Assembly (NCBI GenBank): GCA_024231955.1
Contig: JAAEPZ010000764.1
Coordinates: 186,001 to 250,000, forward strand
Origin: a bacterium
GTDB lineage: Bacteria; Krumholzibacteriota; Krumholzibacteriia; JACNKJ01
Direction of reading: 5' to 3'
Length of the DNA: 64,000 nt
The notes beneath the pieces were generated by a model. The model was not told where the DNA came from. It searched no databases and saw nothing but the letters and a program-made list of their open reading frames with translations. Shown one piece after another: positions 36,248 through 46,075 of this stretch. Position numbers and translations under genes: made by a program. How positions within the stretch are numbered: position 1 is the stretch's first letter; each line of letters begins with the position of its first letter.

Positions 36248-37377
36248 ACCGTCTACTCAGAATGGACCACTGGCTGCTGGTTCTGATTGGTCTGTCCGCC
36301 ATGGCCGGAATACTGGTTATCCTCGCCGCCAGCGGCTCGGGGGGATCGCTGTTGTTCACCCGGTTGAAACATCTGGGGTTTGGCTGCCTGCTGATGATCG
36401 GCGTCAGTCTCATCAACTACCGTCTGCTGAAGAGGTTGGCTTTCCCCGTTGCCATAGCCTCGGTCCTGATCCTGATATCCGTTCTGTTCACCACCGGCAG
36501 TCGCGGGACCCGTGGCTGGATACCCTTCTTCGGGATAACGCTCCAGGCAGTGGATGTCGCCAGGGTGGGCCTGGTTGTCTTCATGGCGAATCGGCTGGCC
36601 GTCGCCAGTGAGGAGATAACTTTCTGGCGACGGTTCGGCTGGGCGCTCGGTGCGTTGACTCTGTTCTGTCTGCTGGTATGCCTGCAGCCGGATTTCGGAT
36701 CGGCGATGGCTCTGGGGCTCACGGGAGCAGTCATCCTTTTCATTGCACATCTGCCCAAGCGTCTGTTCTTCGCGGGCGGTCTGATTCTGGCTCTGCTGAT
36801 TGTGGGCGGTTATCTGGGGAGTGATCGGATCAGGGACAGGATCAACCTGACCGTGAAGTACGATCCGGCCGTCATTACCGATGAGGGCTACCAGTTGAGA
36901 CAATCGCTGATCGGCATCGGTGCTGGCGGAGTAACGGGACAGGGTGCCGGACGGGGACGGCAGAAGATATTCCTGCCGGATCACCACACGGATTTCATCT
37001 ACTCCATCGTCGGCGAGGAGTTTGGTCTGCTGGGCACCTTCTCGCTCCTCGTGCTGCTCAGTGCGCTGGCGCTACGGGTTCTCAGCATAGCCGGCAGACA
37101 GGTGGATCTGTTTGCGCGCTATCTGACCACGGGCGTGGGGGGGATGTTGTTCATCTATTCGACACTCAACATCGCCGTGACCTTGGGACTATTCCCGCTG
37201 ACGGGCGTGCCGCTCCCCTTCATCAGTCATGGCGGCAGCGCCCTGGTGATGAATCTGATAGCCCTGGGTATGGTGCTTTCGATCAGCGCCGACAGCCGCA
37301 AAACCGAAACGAAGCGAGGGCGGCCGCAAAGGGAGCGGGTCGTTTATGAGAACCTGTTCAGGCAGGAGTCAAGATGA
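36241..37377 (+). CDS. ftsW: SEDS peptidoglycan polymerase FtsW
   Basis: 378 residues, about ten membrane helices. The conserved catalytic aspartate is D251 in LPDHHTDFIYSIVGEEFG; GSRGTRGWIPFFG, LQPDFGSAM and GVPLPFISHGGSA are standard SEDS motifs. It polymerises lipid II at the septum with FtsI. Its place between murD and murG supports FtsW over RodA. GTG 36241 overlaps the murD stop; the C-terminal tail is basic. Confidence 0.93.
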   Translation: MLNRLLRMDHWLLVLIGLSAMAGILVILAASGSGGSLLFTRLKHLGFGCLLMIGVSLINYRLLKRLAFPVAIASVLILISVLFTTGSRGTRGWIPFFGITLQAVDVARVGLVVFMANRLAVASEEITFWRRFGWALGALTLFCLLVCLQPDFGSAMALGLTGAVILFIAHLPKRLFFAGGLILALLIVGGYLGSDRIRDRINLTVKYDPAVITDEGYQLRQSLIGIGAGGVTGQGAGRGRQKIFLPDHHTDFIYSIVGEEFGLLGTFSLLVLLSALALRVLSIAGRQVDLFARYLTTGVGGMLFIYSTLNIAVTLGLFPLTGVPLPFISHGGSALVMNLIALGMVLSISADSRKTETKRGRPQRERVVYENLFRQESR

Positions 37378-38489
37378 AGCGCCTATTGTTGACGGGCGGG
37401 GGAACCGGCGGCCACATCTATCCCGCCGTGGCGGTGGGGTTGGCTTTTGTCGCCGAAGATCCCACCAATGAGATTCTGTTCCTGGGCGGTAAACGGGGAC
37501 TGGAATCCCGAATCGTCCCGGCGGCCGACATCCCCTTCAAAGCCCTGCCGGCCAGGGGATTCTTCGGCAAGCGGGGGCTGCTCGATCGCATAGCCTTTGT
37601 CGGGGACCTGATGGCGGCCACGCTAATGGCGATGGAGGCGATGCGCAAGTTTCGCCCGGAGGCCGTCCTGGCCACGGGGGGGTACGCCAGTCTGCCGGCC
37701 CTGACGGCAGCACGCATCATGCGCATTCCAATCTTCCTGCTGGAGCAGAACAGCGTCCCCGGTCGAGCGATCCGGCTGTTTGCGCCTGCGGCGCGCGCGG
37801 TGTTTCTCGCCTGGCAGGGGACGGGACAGCTGATCTCGGACAAGCCGCACAAGGTGGTTACCGGCAATCCGTTGCGGCGGGAGATGATCGATCTTGCACG
37901 CCGGAGGCGTGGAGGCACCCAGGTGAGAGAGCGGAGGGGGGCAGGCCGTCTGCTCATCTTCGGCGGTAGTCAGGGAGCGGCCGTACTGAACAGGGCTGCC
38001 AGGGAGGCGCTGCCCCTGCTGGCCCGGGAATTCGATTTCGAGGCGGTGGTTCAGACGGGAGAGGTGGAGGAGAGTATCACCAGAGAGGCCCTGGCCGACC
38101 TCGGGTCAGCGGTTACTGTTCAGGCCTATCTAAAGAACATGCCCGAGGTGATGGCTGTATCGGATTGGGTAATAAGCCGTTCCGGGGCTATGACTCTTGC
38201 TGAGATTACCGCCATGGGGCTGCCGGCTCTACTGGTGCCGTTTCCCCACGCCATCGATGATCATCAAACCAGGAATGCGAAGGTGCTCGAGGATGCCGGT
38301 GCCGCTCTGCTGATCAGGGAGAGTGAGTTTGACGGTCGGCGTCTGGCTGAGGAGCTGGCTGAACTATGGCGGACGCCTGGGAGCGGCGAACGGATGGCGG
38401 CTGAGTGTGCTCGACTGGGACAGCTCGATGCAACGGAACGAATCCTCGCCGAGATGGAGAAAAGCCTTGCTGGTGTGGGGGGGCGGTGA
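37374..38489 (+). CDS. murG: Lipid II synthase (GlcNAc transferase)
   Basis: 371 residues, GT-B fold. N-terminal LLTGGGTGGHIYPAVAVG, the donor-side FGGSQGAAVLNRA and the SRSGAMTLAEITAMGLPALLVPFPHAIDDHQTRNA motif are complete. It adds GlcNAc to lipid I at the inner membrane face. ATGA overlap with ftsW. MurC begins 37 bases after its stop. Confidence 0.96.
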   Translation: MKRLLLTGGGTGGHIYPAVAVGLAFVAEDPTNEILFLGGKRGLESRIVPAADIPFKALPARGFFGKRGLLDRIAFVGDLMAATLMAMEAMRKFRPEAVLATGGYASLPALTAARIMRIPIFLLEQNSVPGRAIRLFAPAARAVFLAWQGTGQLISDKPHKVVTGNPLRREMIDLARRRRGGTQVRERRGAGRLLIFGGSQGAAVLNRAAREALPLLAREFDFEAVVQTGEVEESITREALADLGSAVTVQAYLKNMPEVMAVSDWVISRSGAMTLAEITAMGLPALLVPFPHAIDDHQTRNAKVLEDAGAALLIRESEFDGRRLAEELAELWRTPGSGERMAAECARLGQLDATERILAEMEKSLAGVGGR

Positions 38490-38526
38490 TACACAAAAAG
38501 CTCCACATACGACGAGGAGAGCTAGC

Positions 38527-39930
38527 TTGCAACTGGGACGCACACGACATATCCATCTGGTCGCCATAGGTGGAATCGGCATGAGCGGAATCGCAGAGAT
38601 TCTTGTCAATTCCGGATTTACAGTGACAGGATCCGATCTGGCGGATGGTGCGCTCATGGAGCGATTGCGTGGACTGGGTGTCCGTTGCGACGTCGGCCAC
38701 AGGGCGGAGCAGATCAAGGGCGCCAATGTAGTCGTCTACTCGAGTGCGGTGCCGGATACCAATCCTGAACTGGTTCACGCCAGGGAACTCGGGATTCCGG
38801 TGATCACCCGTGGCGAGATGCTCGCCGAGTTGATGCGCCTCAAACAGGGGATCGCCATTACCGGTAGCCACGGTAAAACCTCCACCAGCAGTCTGGTCGC
38901 GGAGATCCTCAATGCCGGCGACCTCGATCCCACCGCCGTGGTGGGTGGCAGACTGCTCAGTTTCGGCAGCAACGCCCGGCTCGGCCTCAGTAATTTCATG
39001 GTGGCCGAAGCCGATGAGAGCGATGGATCCTTCCTCCGCCTGGCGCCGGTCTGGGCGATCCTCACCAATGTTGACCACGAGCATCTGGATCACTACGGCA
39101 GCTTCGAACGCCTGCAGGATTCATTTGTCGCGTTCCTCAATGAACTGCCTTTCTATGGTGCGGCGATCATCTGTATCGACGATCCCGTCATCCGGGAGCT
39201 GAGACCACGCTTGCAGGGGCGTATCATCACCTATGGCCTGAGCGCCGACGCCGATGTGAGAGGGCTGATTCTGGAGCAGTCATCCGCAGGATCGCGTATC
39301 CGTTGGGAGACCAATGGTCTGAAGTGTGAAATGGATGTGCCCCTGATCGGTACGCACAATGTTCTCAATGCTCTGGCCGCGGTGGCGATCGGGCTCGAGT
39401 TGAATCTGCCGCTGTTGTCTATCCAGAAGGGGTTCACGGGATACCGGGGCGTCGGGCGACGCTTCGAGAAAAAGGGTGAAGTCGACGGCGTGATGGTGAT
39501 GGACGACTACGGTCATCACCCCACGGAGATCATCCATACGTTGCGGGCAGCCAGAGAGCATTTCAAGAGGCGGCTGCATGCCGTCTTTCAGCCGCATCGC
39601 TATACCCGCACCCAGGCTCTGGCGGATGAGTTCGCCTCCGCGTTTGACGATGCCGACACGGTGATCGTCACCGAGATTTACGAAGCCAGCGAAAAGCCTA
39701 TCCCGGGCATCACTCCAGCGATGCTGGTAAAAAAGATCACCGACACAGGGCATGGTGACGTACGCCATATCAGTGATCGTGAGGAGTTGGCGGCGCATCT
39801 GCTCCAGGTCGTCGAATCGGGCGATATCGTCATCACGCTGGGCGCCGGCAATCTGAACAGCTTCGCCGATGATCTGGTGGAGAGGCTTCAGTGCCGCCTG
39901 ACCAGCAACGCCGGGACCGGTGAATCCTGA
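38527..39930 (+). CDS. murC: UDP-N-acetylmuramate--L-alanine ligase
   Basis: 467 residues from TTG 38527. The N-terminus IHLVAIGGIGMSGIAEIL is the MurC hallmark; the ATP loop is ITGSHGKTSTSSLVAEIL (near residue 115), followed by AEADESDGSFL and DDYGHHPTEI. It adds the first peptide residue. TTG 38527 follows GAGGAGAG (38513-38520) by 6 bases and gives the usual MurC length. In-frame starts inside murG would add up to 68 residues with no family similarity. The end shares a base with murB. Confidence 0.95.
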   Translation: MQLGRTRHIHLVAIGGIGMSGIAEILVNSGFTVTGSDLADGALMERLRGLGVRCDVGHRAEQIKGANVVVYSSAVPDTNPELVHARELGIPVITRGEMLAELMRLKQGIAITGSHGKTSTSSLVAEILNAGDLDPTAVVGGRLLSFGSNARLGLSNFMVAEADESDGSFLRLAPVWAILTNVDHEHLDHYGSFERLQDSFVAFLNELPFYGAAIICIDDPVIRELRPRLQGRIITYGLSADADVRGLILEQSSAGSRIRWETNGLKCEMDVPLIGTHNVLNALAAVAIGLELNLPLLSIQKGFTGYRGVGRRFEKKGEVDGVMVMDDYGHHPTEIIHTLRAAREHFKRRLHAVFQPHRYTRTQALADEFASAFDDADTVIVTEIYEASEKPIPGITPAMLVKKITDTGHGDVRHISDREELAAHLLQVVESGDIVITLGAGNLNSFADDLVERLQCRLTSNAGTGES

Positions 39931-40832
39931 TGCGGGATCTCAGGCGGGTCTATCGGGGGCCTGTTTGCGAGGGAGCCCCTCTAAGTGAGTTGACCAGTTT
40001 CCAACTGGGCGGCAGGGCCGACTGGTTGTTCACTCCGGAAAACCACGAGCAGGTAGGGCGGCTGCTGACCTGTCTGGACGATGAGGATGTTCCGGTTCTC
40101 GTTATAGGCGAGGGGAGCAATATCCTCTTTCGCGACGGCGGCTTTCGGGGTGCGATAATACATATCTCACGCAACCTGGACTCGCTGGAATGGCGGGGCG
40201 AACTGGCGGTTTGTGGTGCGGGTTTACCAACGCGCACACTGGCCGGACGCTCCCTGGGCGCGAGGCGAACGGGCCTGGAGTGGGCAGCCTGTCTGCCGGG
40301 CAATCTCGGCGGGGCGCTGCACATGAATGCCGGGGCCTACGGCGGGCGTATTGCCGAGTGCTTTGCCGGTTGCCGTGGTTGGACGGCGGCCGGCTCACCC
40401 CTGGAGATGGGGCGGGATGAACTGAAGTTCGGCTATCGCCGGACGTCGTTGCCGCAAGGGGCGATCATCACCGAGGTGTCGTTGAGGCTGCCCCAGGCGG
40501 GCGATGAATCGCTGGCGGCCGCACGCGACCGTTACAAGTGGGTTGCCGAGAAACGGCGCGCCTTCAGACCGGGACGGTTGCGCACCGCCGGCAGTACTTT
40601 CAAGAACCCCGAGGGTGAGCACGCGGGACGGCTGATCGATTCCTGCGGACTCAAGGGGATGCGGGTCGGCGGCGTTCGCGTCAGCGACATCCACGCCAAC
40701 TTCATGGAGGTGGTGGGACCGGAGGCCACCGCGACGGACATGGAGACGTTGATCGCAGCCGTTGCCGGGGAGGTGAAACGGCAGTGCGGGATCAGCCTGG
40801 AGAGGGAGGTGAAGATATATGGCGAGAAGTAG
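39930..40832 (+). CDS. murB: UDP-N-acetylenolpyruvoylglucosamine reductase
   Basis: 300 residues. The FAD-binding motif SFQLGGRADWL, VIGEGSNILFRDGGFRGAII and the GLEWAACLPGNLGGALHMNAGAYGG segment are diagnostic; the Ser in AGSTFKNPEG is the catalytic proton donor. The short form lacking the long insert of E. coli MurB fits type II enzymes. It reduces enolpyruvyl-UDP-GlcNAc to UDP-MurNAc. Overlaps ftsQ by 14 bases. Confidence 0.95.
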   Translation: MRDLRRVYRGPVCEGAPLSELTSFQLGGRADWLFTPENHEQVGRLLTCLDDEDVPVLVIGEGSNILFRDGGFRGAIIHISRNLDSLEWRGELAVCGAGLPTRTLAGRSLGARRTGLEWAACLPGNLGGALHMNAGAYGGRIAECFAGCRGWTAAGSPLEMGRDELKFGYRRTSLPQGAIITEVSLRLPQAGDESLAAARDRYKWVAEKRRAFRPGRLRTAGSTFKNPEGEHAGRLIDSCGLKGMRVGGVRVSDIHANFMEVVGPEATATDMETLIAAVAGEVKRQCGISLEREVKIYGEK

Positions 40833-41577
40833 AGTGGGGAAAATGGCCGTCCGGAGACGGGGACCATGGACCAAGGTCCTGCTTGCTCTCATCGTCTTTG
40901 TCTTCTGCCTGATCGGGTGGGGTGGCTGGCGCGGTTGGTGCGCGTTGCTCGAAAGCGATTTCATGACGCTGCAGTATCTGGAGCTGGAGGGCTGCCGCGT
41001 GATCCCCGATTCGCTGGTTCTGCGCAGACTCGAACCCTTGCTGGGCCGACCTCTGCACACGGTCAAATCAGATTCGCTGGAGAGGGCGCTGAGTGATATC
41101 CCGCGGGTTGATCGGCTCAGGATTCAACGTCGATTGCCGGGGACGCTCCGTTGCCGCATTGAGGAATCGGTACCCACGGCCCTGTGGTTCGATGGCCGGT
41201 TCGTCGAGATCGACAGGCAGGGCACCCTGATGCCCCGCTTCGGGAATCCTCCACCCGACCTGCCGATCATCCGGGCCAGCAAGGTGATCCCGGCAGACAG
41301 CCTGCGGGGGCTGGCCCTGCTGGCGCTGGAAGCATTGAAGGCCAGTGATTTCGATCTCATCCAGGAGGTGAGCGAGGTCTGCGCCGAACAGACGGGGATC
41401 GTCTATATCCGCAGCGAAAGCGCGACGCGCGTGCTGCTGGGGTGGAACGATTTCATGATGAGAGTCAGATGTTACCGGGAGGTTTATCAGCGGATAGTCG
41501 TTGATGGTTTCCCGCCGGAACTGGATCTGAGATTTCGCGACCAGGTGGTCGCCCGAGACAGCATCTCTGCGGAGTGA
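40819..41577 (+). CDS. ftsQ: Cell division protein FtsQ
   Basis: 252 residues. A basic cytoplasmic tail, one membrane helix (KVLLALIVFVFCLIGWGGW), then a POTRA domain (LQYLELEGCRVIPDSLVL...VDRLRIQRRLPGTLRCRIEE) and the FtsQ/DivIB domain. It links FtsA/FtsZ to the FtsL/FtsB and FtsI group. ATG 40819 lies behind GGAGGTGA. Its place between murB and ftsA is canonical. Confidence 0.9.
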   Translation: MARSRVGKMAVRRRGPWTKVLLALIVFVFCLIGWGGWRGWCALLESDFMTLQYLELEGCRVIPDSLVLRRLEPLLGRPLHTVKSDSLERALSDIPRVDRLRIQRRLPGTLRCRIEESVPTALWFDGRFVEIDRQGTLMPRFGNPPPDLPIIRASKVIPADSLRGLALLALEALKASDFDLIQEVSEVCAEQTGIVYIRSESATRVLLGWNDFMMRVRCYREVYQRIVVDGFPPELDLRFRDQVVARDSISAE

Positions 41578-41580
41578 CAC

Positions 41581-42822
41581 ATGAATGAACGAAAAATAAT
41601 TGTAGGATTGGATCTGGGCAGTCACCGCGTCTCGGCACTGGTAGCCGAGGTGGAGGAATCGGGGGCGCGCAGGGTTCTGGGGTTGGGTACCGTTCCGAGC
41701 GAGGGTATTCGCAAGGGCGTTGTCGTCGGGTTCGAACCGGCGGTGGACTCCGTGCGGCGCGCAATCGAGGAGGCCGAGAGGGCCTGTGGTCTGGAGATCC
41801 GATCGGTTTACCCCTGCGTGACAGGTGACCATTTCCGGGCGATTCGGAGTGAAGGTGTGCACGCGACCGAAGGACCCGGGCGTGAGATCCACGAGGAGGA
41901 TCTCGAACAGGTCATCAGGGTGGCGCGCAGTCTGCAACTGCCCTCCGGTTACAGAATTCTGCACACTCTGCCCACCGACTTCATCCTGGACAGCCGCAAG
42001 GGGATCAAGGATCCGGTCGGCATGACGGGTACGCGGCTGCAGGCGGAGGTTCTGTTGCTGCTTGGTGAATCATCCGTGCTCGACAACACGGAAAAGGTGG
42101 TCGAAAGGGCCGGATTATCCGTCGAGGGCATGGTGTTCAGCCCACTGGCCACCGCTCTGGCCGCCCTGCAGGATGCCGAGCGTGAAGAGGGTGTGATCAT
42201 GATGGACATCGGGGCCGGGACCACGGAGATCCTGGTGATTCGCGAAGGGGCGGCACGCCACGCCGAGGTTCTGCCGCTGGGCAGCGCGAATATTACGCGG
42301 GACCTTTCGATCGGTCTGAACACATCGCTGGAGGATGCCGAACGCCTGAAGCTGGATCACGGTATGATCCACCGCGACGATGCAACAGACGAGGAGATGC
42401 GGGTACCGATCAGGCAGGTTGGGCGTGAGGAGGAGCGGTTCGTAACACCCAAGACCCTCCGCTCCATTATCGAACCGAGAGTCCAGGAGCTGCTCGAGAT
42501 TGCCTGGGAGCGCGCTCTGAGTTGCTCTGCCGCCCGCAGGCCGACCAGCAACGTTGTCCTCTGTGGTGGCGGGTCACTGCTGCCGGGGTTGTCCGATCTG
42601 GCTTCGCAGCTATTCGAGCGCAGTGTCAGGCTGGCTTCGCCGCTGCAGCAACAGGGGCTGACGGCCGAATTACAGAACCCGCGGTATACGCCAACGGTCG
42701 GTTTGTTACAGTATGGTTACAGGCACCTGACGCAACAGAGAGACGGTGCCGGTGACAAGGGGCGCCTGGGCGGGAATCTCAAGCGGTGGCTGCGTTCGGT
42801 GGGACGCAAGGGGCAAAAATAA
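41581..42822 (+). CDS. ftsA: Cell division protein FtsA
   Basis: 413 residues of the actin fold. The N-terminal phosphate loop is IVGLDLGSHRVSALVAEVEE, then the SHS2-like 1C domain, a second ATP motif EGVIMMDIGAGTTEILV and VVLCGGGSLLPGL. The C-terminus ends in a basic amphipathic stretch (LKRWLRSVGRKGQK) fit to bind the membrane. It anchors the FtsZ ring. ftsZ follows after 64 bases. Confidence 0.95.
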   Translation: MNERKIIVGLDLGSHRVSALVAEVEESGARRVLGLGTVPSEGIRKGVVVGFEPAVDSVRRAIEEAERACGLEIRSVYPCVTGDHFRAIRSEGVHATEGPGREIHEEDLEQVIRVARSLQLPSGYRILHTLPTDFILDSRKGIKDPVGMTGTRLQAEVLLLLGESSVLDNTEKVVERAGLSVEGMVFSPLATALAALQDAEREEGVIMMDIGAGTTEILVIREGAARHAEVLPLGSANITRDLSIGLNTSLEDAERLKLDHGMIHRDDATDEEMRVPIRQVGREEERFVTPKTLRSIIEPRVQELLEIAWERALSCSAARRPTSNVVLCGGGSLLPGLSDLASQLFERSVRLASPLQQQGLTAELQNPRYTPTVGLLQYGYRHLTQQRDGAGDKGRLGGNLKRWLRSVGRKGQK

Positions 42823-42886
42823 TGGTAGACTGTTTTTCTGGCACAAGATACTTTCGCCCCAAGGTGAGACTCGGAGGTGAGAGAAA

Positions 42887-44305
42887 ATGTCTAACGTGCC
42901 AAACGGTATGATGTTCGAGTTTGATTCGGACTTCTCGGCTTCGGCCTCCATCAAGGTCGTTGGAGTCGGGGGCGCAGGCGGCAACGCCGTCGCAAGGATG
43001 ATTGCCGCCGGACTCTCCGGTGTGGACTTCATCAATATCAACACAGATGCCCAGGTTCTCCACGAGGAGAGATCGCTGCGCTGTCTGCAGATCGGACACA
43101 AGCTGACCAAGGGACTCGGCTCCGGTGGCGACCCGAATCGGGGCTACCAGGCCGTTCTCGAGGATGAGGATGCGGTCGGCGAGATGCTGCATGGTGCCGA
43201 CATGGTGTTTGTCACCGCAGGCATGGGTGGCGGCACCGGTACGGGCGCGTCACCTGTTGTCGCGCGGATCGCCCGTGAGCTGGGTGCGTTGACCGTTGGC
43301 GTCGTCACCAAGCCTTTCAACTTCGAGGGGCGCCCCCGCATGCGGGTTGCGGAAGCGGGTCTGGCCGCTCTCCGCAGCGAAGTCGACACTCTGATCACGA
43401 TCCCCAATCAAAAACTGCTTGAGGTTGTCGATCCGGACACTCCGTTCTACGAAGCCTTCAGAACGGCCGATGACGTGTTGCTGCAGGCGACGCGGGGCAT
43501 CAGTGATCTCATCACCGTCACCGGAATGATCAATCTCGATTTCGCCGATGTGAAAAGCATCATGGAGGGCATGGGGCCGGCCCTGATGGGGACCGGTAGC
43601 GCCTGTGGTGAGCGTCGTGCCGAGGAGGCGGCCAGGGCCGCGATCAGCTGCCCGCTGCTCCAGGAGCAGGATATCGCCGGAGCGAAAGGTGTGTTGATCA
43701 ATCTCACCGGCGATGCCTCGATGAAGATGCGCGAGATGATGATTGCCACGGAGATCATCACCGATGCGGTAGGCGAGGATGCCAATATCATTTTCGGTAC
43801 CGTTCTGGCTCCCGAGGAGACCGACGAGATGCGCATTACCGTCATTGCAACCGGTTTCGGTCAGGGACGTGAAGCGTTCGTAACCGAGCATGATGCTCAG
43901 GTTGTCGAACGGCCCAAGGCCATGAGCGCGGTTGCGGGAGCGGCTGCGGCGGCAGCGCCACCGGAAGCCGTGCAACACGTCGAGGAGCCCAAGGTGATTG
44001 AGATCGTTTCACGTCATGAGAAAGAGGACGTGGGGCATACGGACCGGGATAGTACCTCGACACTCACGGCGGCGGAAACCGTTGAGCATAACAGCCCGTT
44101 GACCACTGTGGCGACAGCACGGGAGACAGTTGAGAAATCGTCTATTGAAACCAGCTGCGAAGCGGATGAGGTTGTCACGAATCTGAGTCGGGAAGTCAAC
44201 GAGATGAAGGCCGAGGTGTTGCCTGATCTCACGCCTGCCAATGTTTCCGCCAGTTCGATTGATGACTGGGAAGTGCCTACGTTCCTTCGCAAGCAGAGCG
44301 ACTAG
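42887..44305 (+). CDS. ftsZ: Cell division GTPase FtsZ
   Basis: 472 residues. GTP-binding motifs VVGVGGAGGNAVARMI and MGGGTGTGASPVVARI (near residue 113) and the NLDFADVKSIMEGMG T7-side loop are intact. A variable linker of about 130 residues (rich in Ala, Glu and Thr) follows, then the conserved tail DDWEVPTFLRKQ that binds FtsA. It forms the Z ring. A strong GGAGGTGA site precedes the ATG, giving it high expression within the operon. Confidence 0.97.
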   Translation: MSNVPNGMMFEFDSDFSASASIKVVGVGGAGGNAVARMIAAGLSGVDFININTDAQVLHEERSLRCLQIGHKLTKGLGSGGDPNRGYQAVLEDEDAVGEMLHGADMVFVTAGMGGGTGTGASPVVARIARELGALTVGVVTKPFNFEGRPRMRVAEAGLAALRSEVDTLITIPNQKLLEVVDPDTPFYEAFRTADDVLLQATRGISDLITVTGMINLDFADVKSIMEGMGPALMGTGSACGERRAEEAARAAISCPLLQEQDIAGAKGVLINLTGDASMKMREMMIATEIITDAVGEDANIIFGTVLAPEETDEMRITVIATGFGQGREAFVTEHDAQVVERPKAMSAVAGAAAAAAPPEAVQHVEEPKVIEIVSRHEKEDVGHTDRDSTSTLTAAETVEHNSPLTTVATARETVEKSSIETSCEADEVVTNLSREVNEMKAEVLPDLTPANVSASSIDDWEVPTFLRKQSD

Positions 44306-44314
44306 GAAGACACT

Positions 44315-45970
44315 TTGCCATCAATCCTGAAGAGACTGTTCAGCAGCCGGAAGAATGAGAATTACAACTCGGGTATAACTCTCTTCAACGAGAAGCGTTT
44401 TGAAGATGCTATTGCCTGTTTCAAGCTGGCGCTGACGGAGATCTCCAAAAGCAGCGCCACCTATCGCCTGAGTTCATTCTACATCGCCGAATCCCACGCC
44501 AATATCGGACGCACGTTATTGCAGAGCTCACGGTATGATGAGGCAGCCGAGCATATCAAGCAGGCGTTGACCGAGAACCAGAATTTTCCCGATCTTCATT
44601 ACGACTATGGTGTCGCCATCTTCATGCTGGGCAAACTGGAGGAGGCGATTCAGCACTTCAAAAGGGCGCTGGAGATCAACCAGGACTATGTCGAGGCGCG
44701 TTGCTTCCTGGCGGTGGCGATGCACGCCCAGGGAGACGAGACCGATGCCAGGGACAACCTGCGTCTGGTGACGGAGGCTCCTGCGGAGGTGCCCATCCAG
44801 GCGAGCAAGTATCTGATCGTCAACCTCAAGGAGCGGGAGACCGTGCTGCCCGAGATCGGTCCGGTTCTTGAATTGCTGGAAAGCTCCGGGGAATTCCGTG
44901 AGATCTACAGCGAGGGGATCAGCAACTACAATCTCGGTCGACATGATCTAGCGGTGGACCTGCTCAAGCGTGCACATACTCTCAAACCTCACTATGCCGA
45001 CCTGCAGTGCCAGTTGGGATTGGCCCAGTTCAAGGTCAATCGCACTGACGAGGCCATCGATTCGTTTCGAGGCGCCTTGAGCGTCAATCCCCGTTTTCTC
45101 GAAGCTGCCTACTACCTGGGAGTGACGTTGATCAGGGAGCGCCGGTTCATGGAGGCGGAGGAGGCGTTGGGTTTCGCGCATGAGATCCGCAATGATTCCT
45201 GCGACATCCATTTCTATCTGGCACAGTGCAAATTTCACCTCGGTAAATACGAAGAGGCGGATACGTTCCTGCGTGAGGTGCTGGAGAGAAAACCTGATTT
45301 CCCGCAGGCCCTGTATCTGCGTGGGCTTGTCTGTTACTCACTTGGCAAGTTCGATGAGGGGATCGACATGCTGCGCGGTGCGCTCAGCGATAATCCCCAC
45401 CTCAATGCGGCCGAGCGGGATCTGGCCCTGATGTACCTCAATCAAGGGCAGTGGGATGCCGCCGGCGACATCTTCTCGCAACTGTCCGAGAATGATAATA
45501 GTGATGTCAGCCTGTTCTGTTTTCGGGGCCAGTGTTTCCTGGAGCGCGGCCTGCTCGACGAAGCTCTGGGCGATTACTCCAAGGCGCTTGAGCTGGATCC
45601 GGAGAATCTGTACGCTCTCAAGGGACGCCTCCGTTGCGAACTGAAATTGGGACGCAACAACAAGGCTCAAACCCTGATCGCCCCCTTCCTGCGAAAGTAT
45701 CCGGAGTATCCCGATCTCAGGAAACTTCAGGGGGATATCCGGTTCAGAATCGGCAATTACTCCGGTGCGGAGGAGGAGTATCGCAAAGCGCTGGAACTGG
45801 CTCCGCGATATCTCGAACCGAAACTCGGTTTGATCCTGGCGCTGCGCAATCAGGGCAGTACCGAAGAGGCCGCTCGCATTCTCAAGGAGCTTGCGGCCGA
45901 GAATCCGGGCAATGTGGAGCTACGTCATCTGCTGGGTTCATCTTTCATCGATCCGGATGACCTCCTCTGA
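44315..45970 (+). CDS. Large tetratricopeptide-repeat protein behind ftsZ
   Basis: 551 residues made almost entirely of about 12 TPR units (for example FPDLHYDYGVAIFMLGKLEEAIQHF, RFLEAAYYLGVTLIRERRFMEAEEAL, NLYALKGRLRCELKLGRNNKA). There is no signal peptide, so it is probably cytoplasmic and serves as a binding scaffold. TTG 44315 follows AGGAAG, 9 bases after the ftsZ stop, so the two are co-transcribed and the protein may act with the divisome. No enzymatic domain is visible. Function unknown. Confidence 0.8.
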   Translation: MPSILKRLFSSRKNENYNSGITLFNEKRFEDAIACFKLALTEISKSSATYRLSSFYIAESHANIGRTLLQSSRYDEAAEHIKQALTENQNFPDLHYDYGVAIFMLGKLEEAIQHFKRALEINQDYVEARCFLAVAMHAQGDETDARDNLRLVTEAPAEVPIQASKYLIVNLKERETVLPEIGPVLELLESSGEFREIYSEGISNYNLGRHDLAVDLLKRAHTLKPHYADLQCQLGLAQFKVNRTDEAIDSFRGALSVNPRFLEAAYYLGVTLIRERRFMEAEEALGFAHEIRNDSCDIHFYLAQCKFHLGKYEEADTFLREVLERKPDFPQALYLRGLVCYSLGKFDEGIDMLRGALSDNPHLNAAERDLALMYLNQGQWDAAGDIFSQLSENDNSDVSLFCFRGQCFLERGLLDEALGDYSKALELDPENLYALKGRLRCELKLGRNNKAQTLIAPFLRKYPEYPDLRKLQGDIRFRIGNYSGAEEEYRKALELAPRYLEPKLGLILALRNQGSTEEAARILKELAAENPGNVELRHLLGSSFIDPDDLL

Positions 45971-46040
45971 CCGCACAATCCCGTTTTCGACAGAAAAGCG
46001 GATCACCTTGCCGGGCTGAGCAGGGAATTGGGGCATCTCC

Positions 46041-46069
46041 TTGTCAAACCTCCGGAAAACGCCTAGTCT
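46041..46069 (+). promoter_or_regulatory. Predicted recG promoter giving a leaderless or near-leaderless mRNA
   Basis: TTGTCA (46041-46046), 17-base spacer, TAGTCT (46064-46069). The -35 matches 5/6 and the -10 3/6. Transcription would start at about 46076, which is the A of the recG ATG. No Shine-Dalgarno sequence stands before that ATG, consistent with a leaderless message. Confidence 0.4.
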
Positions 46070-46075
46070 GGAAAT

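Noticed and set aside
42823..42886. Sigma-54-like TGGCAC element before ftsZ
   Set aside because: There is no GC at the required spacing for the -12 box.
45981..46001. Possible terminator hairpin after the TPR gene
   Set aside because: CCG-TTTTC pairs with GAAAA-CGG only with a bulged G and no T-run follows, so it is too weak to call.
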